A stretch of 64,000 nt of DNA, from assembly GCF_009857595.1 (NCBI RefSeq), contig NZ_WWCU01000029.1, positions 16,064 through 80,063 on the forward strand, read 5' to 3'. Source of the DNA: Pseudoduganella aquatica. Its GTDB lineage: Bacteria > Pseudomonadota > Gammaproteobacteria > Burkholderiales > Burkholderiaceae_D. The position numbers and the translations under genes were made by a program. Numbering within the stretch: the first letter of the stretch is position 1; each line of letters starts with the position of its first letter. Under the pieces are notes generated by a model. The model was not told the origin of the DNA. It made no database searches and saw nothing but the letters and a program-made list of their open reading frames with translations. Positions 1-9,256 of the stretch are shown one piece after another.

Positions 1-141
1 CACGCCCAGCGCAATGCCGCCCATGGAGATCAGCGAGATAAAGGAGATGAAGCTGTTGCGCGAGCTGCGCTTGCCGGCGCGCGTGTAGCGCAGGCCGACC
101 AGCCATTCAAAAGGTAAATTCGACATCAGATTCTTCAGCAT
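1..141 (-). CDS. LolC/LolE-type lipoprotein-releasing ABC transporter permease, N-terminal fragment (cut by window edge)
   Basis: Only about the first 47 codons are in the window; the gene continues past position 1. The visible start MLKNLMSNLPFEWLVGLRYT leads into the first transmembrane helix and is nearly identical to the N-terminus of the upstream gene at 150-1424, so the two are tandem paralogues. Members of this family are inner-membrane permeases that, with the ATPase LolD, release lipoproteins from the inner membrane to LolA. The start codon lies 8 bases after the stop of the upstream gene, so they are very likely co-transcribed. A second ATG at 126 (MSNLPFEW) is an alternative start. 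Which of the two is LolC and which LolE cannot be decided from this fragment. Confidence 0.75.
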   Translation of the reverse strand, partial: MLKNLMSNLPFEWLVGLRYTRAGKRSSRNSFISFISLISMGGIALGV

Positions 142-149
142 GATCTGGT

Positions 150-1424
150 TCACTCGTAGCGCAGGGCGTCGGCCGGCTTCACGCGCGCGGCGCGCCAGCT
201 CGGATACAGGGTGGCGACAAAGGCCAGCGCAACCGCCGTGGCGGAGATCACGGCCACGTCATGCCAGCGCAGGTCGGACGGCACGGCGCTGATAAAGTAG
301 ATGTCCTTGGCCAGGAACTTCATGCCCAGCATGCGCTCGATGGCGGGAACGATCACGTCCACGTTCATGGCCAGCAGCACGCCGCCTGCCACGCCCAGCG
401 CGGTGCCGATCACGCCCACCAGCGCGCCCTGCACCATAAAGATAAACATCACCGAGCGCGGCGCGGCGCCCAGCGTGCGCAGGATGGCGATGTCGGCCTG
501 CTTGTCCGTCACCGTCATCACCAGCGTGGCAACCAGGTTGAAAGCCGCCACTGCGATAATCAGCGTAAGGATAATGAACATCATGTTCTTTTGCGTCTGC
601 ACCGCGGCGAACCAGTTGGCGTTCTGCTGCGACCAGTCGCGCACCAGCAGCTCGCCCGGCATGGTGCGTTTCAGCTCGCGCGCCACGTCCGGCGCGCGCT
701 GCACGTCCGCCACGCGCAGGCGCAGCGCGAACGGCAGCTCCAGGTGCAGCAGCTCCATGCCATCGCCGATGTGGACATAGGCCAGGCCGGAATCGAACTC
801 GTTGTGGCCGGCCTCGAAAATGCCGGCGACGGTGAAATAGCGCATGCTGGGAGAGCCGCTACCCATCATGTCCTTGCCGTTCTGCGCCAGGGCCATGGCG
901 ACCTTGCCGCCCACTTCCACGTCCAGTGCCTTGGCCAGGCCCACGCCCAGCACGATATTGAACGCGCCCGGCTGCAGCGCGTCGAAGCTGCCCTGCTTGA
1001 ACTGCTTGCTCACGCTGGAGACGGTGGCTTCGGCCTTGGGCAGAATGCCGCGCACAATGGCGGGCCGCAGCTTGTCGCTGCCGTGCACCAGCATGGCCTG
1101 GGTTTCCACGAATGGCGCCACGCCCTGCACTTCGGGATTCTTGAACGCCTCCTTCGCGGTGGCCGTCCAGTCCCGCAGGCCGCCGCCGCGCAGGTCGTAC
1201 ATCTCCACATGGCCCAGCACCGACACCATGCGCTCGGTCACTTCCTTCTGAAAGCCGTTGTACACCGACAGCACCACGATCAGCGCGGCCACGCCCAGGC
1301 CTATGCCCAGCATGGAGATGGCCGAGATAAACGATATAAAGCTGTTACGCCCGCTGCGCTTGCCCGCGCGTGTGTAGCGCAGGCCGACCAGCCATTCGAA
1401 AGGCAGATTCTTGATGATGCTCAT
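150..1424 (-). CDS. lolC: LolC/LolE family lipoprotein-releasing ABC transporter permease
   Basis: A 424-residue inner-membrane permease of the MacB/FtsX-like LolC/E family; family members are usually about 400-415 residues. One transmembrane helix lies near the N-terminus (after the conserved RNSFISFIS stretch), followed by a periplasmic domain of about 220 residues, then three C-terminal helices ending with the typical ..YPSWRAARVKPADALRYE tail. It works with LolD in extracting mature lipoproteins for delivery to the outer membrane. I chose the ATG at 1424 (MSIIKNLPFEW) because it matches the start of the downstream paralogue; an in-frame ATG at 1448 would add 8 residues and has no better ribosome binding site. 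A second paralogue follows 8 bases downstream. The symbol is given by family; it could equally be called lolE. Confidence 0.8.
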   Translation of the reverse strand: MSIIKNLPFEWLVGLRYTRAGKRSGRNSFISFISAISMLGIGLGVAALIVVLSVYNGFQKEVTERMVSVLGHVEMYDLRGGGLRDWTATAKEAFKNPEVQGVAPFVETQAMLVHGSDKLRPAIVRGILPKAEATVSSVSKQFKQGSFDALQPGAFNIVLGVGLAKALDVEVGGKVAMALAQNGKDMMGSGSPSMRYFTVAGIFEAGHNEFDSGLAYVHIGDGMELLHLELPFALRLRVADVQRAPDVARELKRTMPGELLVRDWSQQNANWFAAVQTQKNMMFIILTLIIAVAAFNLVATLVMTVTDKQADIAILRTLGAAPRSVMFIFMVQGALVGVIGTALGVAGGVLLAMNVDVIVPAIERMLGMKFLAKDIYFISAVPSDLRWHDVAVISATAVALAFVATLYPSWRAARVKPADALRYE

Positions 1425-1544
1425 GGGCCTTGTAGTTAGTGGTGCCATAGGTGAAAAACGTTCCGAGCCCGAAGTGTGCCATACAAATTACATTTCGTGA
1501 GTGAAACACCGCACCGTGGCCGCAAGCGGAAGGCGGCGGGCTGA

Positions 1545-1558
1545 TACAATCGCGGGTT
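1545..1558 (+). promoter_or_regulatory. -10 element of a probably leaderless transcript
   Basis: TACAAT at 1545-1550 stands 8 bases before the ATG at 1559, and there is no Shine-Dalgarno sequence in between. If this is the -10 element, transcription would start at or within a base or two of the start codon. No convincing -35 box is visible. The same arrangement occurs before the LuxR-family gene at 16171. Confidence 0.4.
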
Positions 1559-2611
1559 ATGAATCAGCTTACCCTCGTCCTGCCCTTCGCCCTCACCCCG
1601 CCCGAACTCGCTCAAGACCTGGCCCGCGCTATGCAAGTGCCGGCGCTGGCGATGTTGCTCGAGCGCAATAGCACGCACCGCGTGACGGAGGAAGACGGCG
1701 CCAACCGCCTTCTGCCGCATGAATCGTGGCTGTCGCGCGCGCTCACCGCCGGCGCGCCCGCAGGCCCGTCCGACAACGCCCCCTTCGCACCCGCCATGAT
1801 GCGGGCGCTGGACGTGGCGCAGGCCGACGGCTATTGGTTCGCCGTACAGCCCGTGCATCTGCAACTGGCGCGCACCCATATGGAGCTGGGCGATCCGCGC
1901 TCGCTTAACCTGAACGAAGCCGACTCGCGCGCGCTGTTCGACCTGATCAAGCCCTACTTCGACGACGCCGGCAAGCCGCTGGTCTACGCCGCGCCGGACA
2001 TGTGGTTCATGCGCGCGGACGACTGGCAAGGCCTGCGCACCGCTTCGCCGGACGTGGCCGTGGGCGACAACCTGAGCGACTGGATGCCGGAAGGCGATGC
2101 CAAGCGCGAGTTCCGCAAGCTGCAAAACGAAGTGCAGATGCTGTGGCACGAACACCCCGTCAACGAAGCGCGCCAACAGCGCGGGCTGTCGCCGGTGAAT
2201 TCGTTCTGGCTGTGGGCTGGCGCCTCTGCCAATGCCTCGGCAAACGCAGCAGCCAGCAACGCCGGCGCGCTGGCCGTCGTCAACTGTCCCGCGTGGCTAA
2301 CGCTGCTGGCCGATCCCGCCCTGCGCGCCGCCACCGCCCCGCAAGTGCTCGCGCTGCCCGGCGACGCCACCGTGGTGCTGGGCGAACTGATCCCGGTAGG
2401 CAAAGCCGGCGACTGGGCGCCCTGGCTGGCGCACATGCAGCAGATCGAGCAGCAATGGTTCGCTCCCTTGCTGGCGGCGCTGCAAACGGGCCGCCTGGGC
2501 AGCCTGAAACTGGTTTTCAGCAGCCATCTGAAGCTGGCCGAATTCACCATCACCAAGGGCTCTTTGCGCAAATTCTGGCGCAAGCCCGCCCTCACCAAGC
2601 TCACGCCATGA
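1559..2611 (+). CDS. RpfE-like / COG4255-type conserved protein, upstream of recJ
   Basis: A 350-residue soluble protein without signal peptide or membrane segment. It resembles the family annotated as regulatory protein RpfE or, wrongly, phosphoglycerate mutase in betaproteobacteria. Conserved-looking features are the stretch YWFAVQPVHLQLARTHMEL (about residues 92-110), the W-rich NSFWLWAGA segment (about 214-222) and a C-terminal LGSLKLVF motif. Its biochemical activity is unknown to me. Its stop codon overlaps the recJ start (ATGA at 2608-2611), so the two are translationally coupled; rpfE next to recJ is also the order known from Xanthomonas. An alanine-rich insert lies around residues 223-238. 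The start at 1559 has no ribosome binding site and probably gives a leaderless mRNA. Confidence 0.6.
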   Translation: MNQLTLVLPFALTPPELAQDLARAMQVPALAMLLERNSTHRVTEEDGANRLLPHESWLSRALTAGAPAGPSDNAPFAPAMMRALDVAQADGYWFAVQPVHLQLARTHMELGDPRSLNLNEADSRALFDLIKPYFDDAGKPLVYAAPDMWFMRADDWQGLRTASPDVAVGDNLSDWMPEGDAKREFRKLQNEVQMLWHEHPVNEARQQRGLSPVNSFWLWAGASANASANAAASNAGALAVVNCPAWLTLLADPALRAATAPQVLALPGDATVVLGELIPVGKAGDWAPWLAHMQQIEQQWFAPLLAALQTGRLGSLKLVFSSHLKLAEFTITKGSLRKFWRKPALTKLTP

Positions 2612-4302
2612 CCCGTATCGCCACCCGCCCCTGCCCCTTCCGCGAATCGGAAATGCTGCGCCAGGGCGGCATCCATCCTGTGCTGGCCCGCCTGTTTGCC
2701 GCGCGCGGCCTGACCGACCCCAAAGACCTGTCCAGCGAGCTGGCGGCGCTGATCGCGCCTTCCGGCCTGCTGCACATCGGCGCGGCGGCCGTCTTCCTGG
2801 CCGACTCCATCGCCGCGCAAAAGCGCATGGTGATCGTGGCCGACTACGACTGCGACGGCGCCACCGCCTGCGCGGTGGCGCTGCGCGGCCTGCGTTCCAT
2901 GGGCGCCAATGTCGACTTCATCGTCCCCAACCGCTTCGAATACGGCTACGGCCTCACGCCGGAAATCGTGGCGCTGACGGCGCGCGAAAAGCAGCCGGAC
3001 ATCATCATCACCGTGGACAACGGCATAGCCAGCATAGACGGCGTGGCCGAGGCCAACCGGCGCGGCATCGAAGTCGTCGTCACCGACCACCACTTGCCGG
3101 CCGACGTGCTGCCCGAGGCGCGCGTTATCGTCAATCCCAACCAGCCGGCCTGCGGCTTCCCGAGCAAGAACCTGGCGGGCGTGGGCGTGGTGTTCTACGT
3201 GCTGCTGGCCCTGCGCGCAGAACTGCGCAAGCGCGGCGTATTCGACGCCGCCACCCAGCCCAAGCTGGACAGTCTATTGGACCTGGTGGCGCTGGGCACC
3301 GTGGCCGACGTGGTCAAGCTGGACCCGAACAACCGCATCCTGGTGGCGCAAGGCCTGAAGCGCATGCGCGCAGGCCGTATGCATCCCGGCGTGGCCGCCC
3401 TGTTCCGCGTGGCCGGCCGCCAGGCGCGCACCGCCACGCCGTTCGACCTGGGCTTCGCGCTCGGCCCGCGCCTGAACGCGGCCGGGCGGCTGGAGGACAT
3501 GTCGCTCGGCATCGAGTGCCTGCTCACGGACGATGAAGACCGCGCCTGGCAGCTGGCGCAGCAGCTCAACGAGATCAACCTGAAACGGCGCGAGATCGAA
3601 GCCGAGATGCAGGACGCGGCCTTGCTGCACCTGGACCGCTTTGAACCCGCCGCCAGCAGCACCATCAGCGTATTCGACGAAAGCTGGCACCAGGGCGTGA
3701 TCGGCATCGTGGCATCGCGCCTGAAAGAAAAGTTCTTCCGTCCGACGATTACCTTCGCACCGGCGGGAGACGGCTGGATCAAGGGCTCCGGCCGCTCCAT
3801 CCCAGGCTTCCACCTGCGCGACGCGCTGGACCTGGTTTCAAAACGCGCCCCCAGCCTGATCGACAAATTCGGCGGCCACGCCATGGCTGCGGGCCTGAGC
3901 ATCCGCGCCGATGCCTTCGACGCGTTCTCGGAAGCCTTCGAAGCCGTGGGCCGCGCATGGCTGACGGAACAGCAGCTGGAACGCGTGATCGAAACCGACG
4001 GGCCGCTGGAAGACGGCTACTACACCACCCAGTTCATCGAGCTGATGGACGGCCAGGTATGGGGCCAGGGCTTCGCGCCGCCGGTGTTCTGCGACGAGTT
4101 CCGCGTGGTGAGCCAGCGCATCCTGAAAGAGCGCCACCTCAAGCTGCTGCTGGAGAAAAACGGCGCGCGCTACGACGCGATCTGGTTCGGCCACACCGAA
4201 TCCGTAGGCGACCGCGCCCGCGTCGCCTTCCGGCTCGACGCCAACGAATACAACGGCACCACCAAGGTCCAGCTCATGGTGGAACACGCCGAACCCGCGT
4301 AG
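2608..4302 (+). CDS. recJ: Single-stranded-DNA-specific exonuclease RecJ
   Basis: A 564-residue 5'-3' single-strand DNA exonuclease acting in the RecF recombination pathway, mismatch repair and base excision repair. The DHH-superfamily motifs are intact: VADYDCDG (residues 77-84), VDNGIAS (137-143) and VTDHHLP (158-164) in the catalytic core, then LGTVADVV and the GGHAMAAG DHHA1 motif at about residues 425-432. The C-terminal OB-like region ends at ..QLMVEHAEPA. Length matches the family (E. coli RecJ is 577). The start ATG overlaps the stop of the preceding gene by 4 bases. The stop codon lies inside a half copy of the 34-bp REP-like repeat, and the gene is convergent with def, with only 6 bases between stops. 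Confidence 0.95.
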   Translation: MTRIATRPCPFRESEMLRQGGIHPVLARLFAARGLTDPKDLSSELAALIAPSGLLHIGAAAVFLADSIAAQKRMVIVADYDCDGATACAVALRGLRSMGANVDFIVPNRFEYGYGLTPEIVALTAREKQPDIIITVDNGIASIDGVAEANRRGIEVVVTDHHLPADVLPEARVIVNPNQPACGFPSKNLAGVGVVFYVLLALRAELRKRGVFDAATQPKLDSLLDLVALGTVADVVKLDPNNRILVAQGLKRMRAGRMHPGVAALFRVAGRQARTATPFDLGFALGPRLNAAGRLEDMSLGIECLLTDDEDRAWQLAQQLNEINLKRREIEAEMQDAALLHLDRFEPAASSTISVFDESWHQGVIGIVASRLKEKFFRPTITFAPAGDGWIKGSGRSIPGFHLRDALDLVSKRAPSLIDKFGGHAMAAGLSIRADAFDAFSEAFEAVGRAWLTEQQLERVIETDGPLEDGYYTTQFIELMDGQVWGQGFAPPVFCDEFRVVSQRILKERHLKLLLEKNGARYDAIWFGHTESVGDRARVAFRLDANEYNGTTKVQLMVEHAEPA

Positions 4303-4312
4303 GGCGGGTTAA
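4299..4312. repeat. Half copy of the 34-bp REP-like repeat
   Basis: The left arm of the repeat (GTAGGGCGGGTTA) appears here without its partner arm. It supplies the recJ stop codon and fills the gap between the convergent recJ and def genes. Full copies are at 22280, 40222, 40279, 43285 and 43334. Confidence 0.5.
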
Positions 4313-4841
4313 TCGTCGTCGTTGGGATCGAGGTCGGGGAACATCACAGAGGTGTAGCCGAACTTGCTGAAGTCGGTGATGCGCATCGGGTAGAGGATGC
4401 CGTGCAAGTGGTCGACTTCGTGCTGTACCACGCGCGCGTGGAAGTCGTCTGCGTCGCGCACGATGGCCTGGCCGTATTGGTCCACGCCTTCGTAGTGCAG
4501 CTTCTTGTAGCGCGCCACGCTGCCGCGCAGGCCGGGCACGGACAGGCAGCCTTCGAAGCCGTCTTCCTTTTCTTGCGTGATCGGCGTGAGCACGGGGTTG
4601 ATCAGCACCGTCTCCGGCACTTGCGGCGCGTCCGGATAGCGGGCGTTGTTCTTGAAACCGTAGATCACGAGCTGCAAATTCACGCCGATCTGGGGCGCGG
4701 CCAGGCCCGCGCCGTTGGCGGCGTGCATGGTGTCGAACATGTCGGCGATGAGGGCGTGCAACTCGGGCGTATCGAATTCGCGCACCGGCTCCGCCACGCG
4801 CAGCAGGCGCGGGTCGCCCATCTTCAGGATTTCACGGACCG

Positions 4842-4845
<4 letters not shown>
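4309..4845 (-). CDS. def: Peptide deformylase
   Basis: A 178-residue metalloenzyme that removes the formyl group from the N-terminal methionine of new proteins. All three motifs are present: GAGLAAPQIG (residues 45-54), EGCLSVPG (98-105, with the metal-binding Cys100) and QHEVDHLHG (141-149, HExxH with the two metal-binding His and the catalytic Glu). The size and the short acidic C-terminus (DPNDDD) are normal. It follows galU with a 4-base ATGA overlap, so both are probably made from a ligA-galU-def message. No fmt gene is beside it, unlike in many bacteria. Confidence 0.95.
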
Positions 4846-5731
<886 letters not shown>

Positions 5732-5735
<4 letters not shown>

Positions 5736-8080
5736 TTATTATTCTCCAGCAGGGCCAGCAGGCCCGCTTCGTCCAGGATGGGGATTTCGAGTTCTTCCGC
5801 CTTGGCCAGCTTGCTGCCCGCCTCGGCGCCTGCCACTACATAACCGGTTTTCTTCGATACGGAACCAACCACCTTGCCGCCCGCCGCTTCAATCATGGCG
5901 CCAGCCTGGTCGCGGCTCAGGTTCGGCAGCGTGCCAGTCAATACAAAGGTCTTGCCGTTCAGGGCGCCCGTGGCTTCCACGACTTCCGGCAGCAAGGCAA
6001 GCAGGCCTTTGCAGAGATCATCCAGCGCGGCCACCTGGTCGCGGTTGCCCGGCTGCGCCATCCACTCTTCCAGCGCAGCGGCGACGTCCGCCGGCAAGCC
6101 ATAGACCGAGAAAATGCTCTGCTGCGCCAGCTTTTCCAGCGTAACGCCCTGCTCCACCAGCTTGCGGCAGCGCGGCTCGGTCATCTTCGGTATGCCCAGT
6201 GCGGCCATCAGCTTGATGTCGTCGAGCTTCTCGCGCAGCTTGGCGCTGGGCGCGTGCTCGCCTTGCGGGGCCACGCCCGCCGCCAGCAGCGCGTCGATGG
6301 CTTCCTGGTTCTTCGGCTCGGAGAAGAAGTCGGCGATGGCTTCGGCCACCGTGCCGCCGATATCGGGCAGCACCCGCAGCAGCGCGATCGGCGCGCGGCG
6401 CACCAGGCCGAAACTGCCCAGCCACTCGGCCAGCGTCTTGCCGGTGGACTCGCCCACGTGGCGGATGCCCAGCGCGAACAGCAGGCGCTCCAGCGGCGGG
6501 TTCTTGCTGGCGGCGATGGCCTCCAGCAGATTGTCCGCCCACTTGGTGGCGATCTTGCCTTGCTGGACGGTCTCCGGCGTGGTGCCGTCGCGTTCATCGG
6601 CCAGGCGCTTCATCTTCAGCAGGTCGTCCAGCGTCAGCTTGTACAGGTCGGCCACGCGGGTCACCAGGTCGCATTCGACCAGGTTGTCGATATAGCGGTC
6701 GCCCAGGCCTTCGATGTCCATCATGCGGCGGCCGGAGAAGTGGCGGATGGCTTCCTTGCGCTGTGCGCGGCAGAACAGGCCGCCGGAGCAGCGCGCAATG
6801 GCCTCGCCCTCTTCGCGCACCACGTGCGAACCGCACACCGGGCACACCTTGGGCAGCACGTAGCGCGGCGGCTCGGGCTGCGGGCGCTTTTCCAGCACCA
6901 CGGCCAGCACCTCGGGAATCACATCGCCAGCGCGGCGCACGATGACCGTGTCGCCCACGCGCACGTCCTTGCGCTGCACTTCGCCTTCGTTATGCAGCGT
7001 GGCGTTGGTGACGTTCACGCCGCCCACGAACACGGGCTCCAGGCGCGCCACCGGTGTGATGGCGCCGGTGCGGCCCACCTGCACTTCGATGTCGTGCACG
7101 ATGGTGGTGGCTTCTTCGGCCGGGAATTTATGCGCAATGGCGAAGCGCGGCGCGCGCGATACGAAGCCAAGCTGACGCTGGTCGGACAGCTTGTTGGCCT
7201 TGTACACCACGCCGTCGATCTCGTACGGCATGTCCGGACGCGCCTTGCCGATGGCGGCGTAGTAGTCCAGCAGGCCTTGCGCGCCGCGCACCACGGCGCG
7301 TTCCTTGGCCACCGGCAGGCCGAGGGCGTAGTACCACTCCAGCAGCGCGGAGTGCGATTCGGGCATCTCGGCGCCTTCCAGCGCGCCGATGCCGTAGGCG
7401 AAGAAGCTCAGCGCGCGCTGCGCGGTGATGCGCGAATCGAGCTGGCGCAAACTGCCTGCCGCCGCGTTGCGCGGATTGACGAATTCCTTCTGGCCGGCTT
7501 CGCGCTGGCGCTCGTTCATCTTGGCGAAGTCGCGCTTGTACATCAGCACCTCGCCGCGCACGTCCAGCAGCGCGGGCACCTTGTCGCCGTGCAGGCGCAG
7601 CGGAATGCCCTTGATGGTGCGGATATTGGCGGTAACGTCCTCGCCGGTGTAGCCGTCGCCGCGCGTTGCGGCCTGCACGAACAGGCCGTTCTCGTAGCGC
7701 AGGTTGATGGCCAGGCCGTCGAATTTCACTTCGGCGGCGTACTCCACTTGCAGCACGTCCAGGCCTTCCCGCACGCGGCGGTCGAAGTTTTCCACGTCCT
7801 CGTCGCTGAAGCCGTTATTCAGCGACAGCATGGGCACGGTGTGCGTCACTTGCGCAAACTGCGGCAGCGGGGCCGCGCCCACGCGCAAGGTTGGCGAATC
7901 CTGCTTTTGCAGCTCCGGGTGTTCCGTTTCCAGCTTTTGCAGCTCGAGGTAGAGCTGGTCGTATTCGGCGTCCGGGATGGTCGGCGCATCGAGCACGTGG
8001 TAGGCGTGCAGATGGCGGTTCAATTCGGCCGTCAGCCAGGCCGCGCGGTCCACCTTGGCCTGGTATTCCTTGTCACTCAT
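5732..8080 (-). CDS. ligA: NAD-dependent DNA ligase LigA with an internal insertion
   Basis: A 782-residue replicative DNA ligase, about 110 residues longer than the usual 670. In order: domain Ia (from residue 1, with the YDQLY motif), the adenylation motif VKFDGLAI carrying the AMP-accepting lysine (around residue 122), an OB fold, a Cys4 zinc finger (CPVCGSHV..ARCSGGLFC), helix-hairpin-helix repeats, and a C-terminal BRCT domain (GKTFVLTGTLPNLSRDQA). The extra length lies between the HhH region (ending ..ALLAAGVAPQ) and the BRCT domain. It is about 95 residues long and includes a segment (ALGIPKMTEPRCRKLVEQG) that itself looks like another HhH unit. The gene begins 9 bases after the zipA stop and ends in a 4-base overlap with galU. 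Confidence 0.93.
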
Positions 8081-8089
8081 TGCGCACCC

Positions 8090-9256
8090 TTAGCAGAACA
8101 GGCGCAGCGCGCGGGTGGAACCGGCCGGGATGTCGGAGGACTCCATGTCGGCGTAGAAGTCGCGCACCTGGCCGGCGATTTCGGCCAGCGCTTCGTCCGA
8201 CAGCGCCTGGCTGTAGTCGTCCACGATGGTGCCATCCAGGCGGCCCGCCAGCGATTTGGCGCAGGCGATCATGGCGCCGAAGCCGTCGCGCGACGGGGCC
8301 ACGCAGGGCACGTCGAGCAGCAGCGTCAGGCGCGGCGTGGTTTCTTCGGCCAGCGTGACATTGGTCGACAGCGAGAACAGGTGGCCGCCGTCGCCGTCCG
8401 GCATCACGTAGCGGCCGTCGGGACGCACGTCGAAGCCCTGCTTCTCCAGTGCGCCCAGCAGCGTGCTGATGGCCCACGGCGCGCCGTTGGTGTGCAGGTT
8501 CACGCCCAGCTGGGCGTCGTGGCTGGAGACGAAGCGGTGCAGCGTTTTCGCCTCGGCCATCACTTCCATCATGTCCGGAATGGCCGGTTCGGCGCCGATT
8601 TCATCGGCCATGGCGCGCAAGCGCGTCACCAGTTCGGAGTATTCGAGTTCGTTCAGCGCGGTGCTGCGGCTGGCCAGCTGCACGCCGCCTTGCAGCTCCG
8701 TGTAAACGCCGCCGTGGACGATGGGTTCCCAGTCGCCGTTCACGTGCAGGCCGATGTAGTGCACCGGCTTGTTGCCCACCAGGCGCAGCTTCTGCAGCAC
8801 CGGCAGGATTTTGTCGCCGCGCACCGGGGCTTCCAGCGCCAGCGGCAGCAGGCAGTCGATCAGCGGGTCCACCAGCGCGGTGGCCTGCTCCGCTGCTGGC
8901 GTGAGCGTGCCGGCTTCGTGCGCGGTGGGCGCGTAGGATTCACCGCCGGCGTCTCCGCCCGCGCCACCAACCCCGCCGCTGCCGCCAGCCGCCCCGGCCC
9001 CGCCGGCGCTGCCGCCGTGGGAGCGCGCGCTGGCGCCTGCCGCTGCGGCGGCATCGGTCTCGCCAAGCGAGAAGCTCGGTTCGTGCCGGGGCACGCCGGC
9101 TTCGCCGTCGGGCCGCATCAGCACGTCGTCATGGTCGGACGAAAACGCCCGCTCCACCGATTTTTTGGCTTTGTATTCCTGCCATTTGTTGTAAGCGACA
9201 ACGCCGACGATAAAGACGCCGCTTGCCGCGATCAAACTCATTTGAAGGTCTGTCAT
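8090..9256 (-). CDS. zipA: Cell division protein ZipA
   Basis: A 388-residue inner-membrane protein that tethers FtsZ to the membrane at the division site. It has one N-terminal transmembrane helix (MSLIAASGVFIVGVVAYNKW, residues 6-25), a charged segment, a flexible Gly/Ala/Ser-rich linker (about 75-110), and a C-terminal ZipA FtsZ-binding domain ending ..GSTRALRLFC. The sequence is weakly conserved, as usual for ZipA, but topology plus the smc-zipA-ligA order support the call. The start ATG overlaps the smc stop by 4 bases. Confidence 0.85.
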   Translation of the reverse strand: MTDLQMSLIAASGVFIVGVVAYNKWQEYKAKKSVERAFSSDHDDVLMRPDGEAGVPRHEPSFSLGETDAAAAAGASARSHGGSAGGAGAAGGSGGVGGAGGDAGGESYAPTAHEAGTLTPAAEQATALVDPLIDCLLPLALEAPVRGDKILPVLQKLRLVGNKPVHYIGLHVNGDWEPIVHGGVYTELQGGVQLASRSTALNELEYSELVTRLRAMADEIGAEPAIPDMMEVMAEAKTLHRFVSSHDAQLGVNLHTNGAPWAISTLLGALEKQGFDVRPDGRYVMPDGDGGHLFSLSTNVTLAEETTPRLTLLLDVPCVAPSRDGFGAMIACAKSLAGRLDGTIVDDYSQALSDEALAEIAGQVRDFYADMESSDIPAGSTRALRLFC

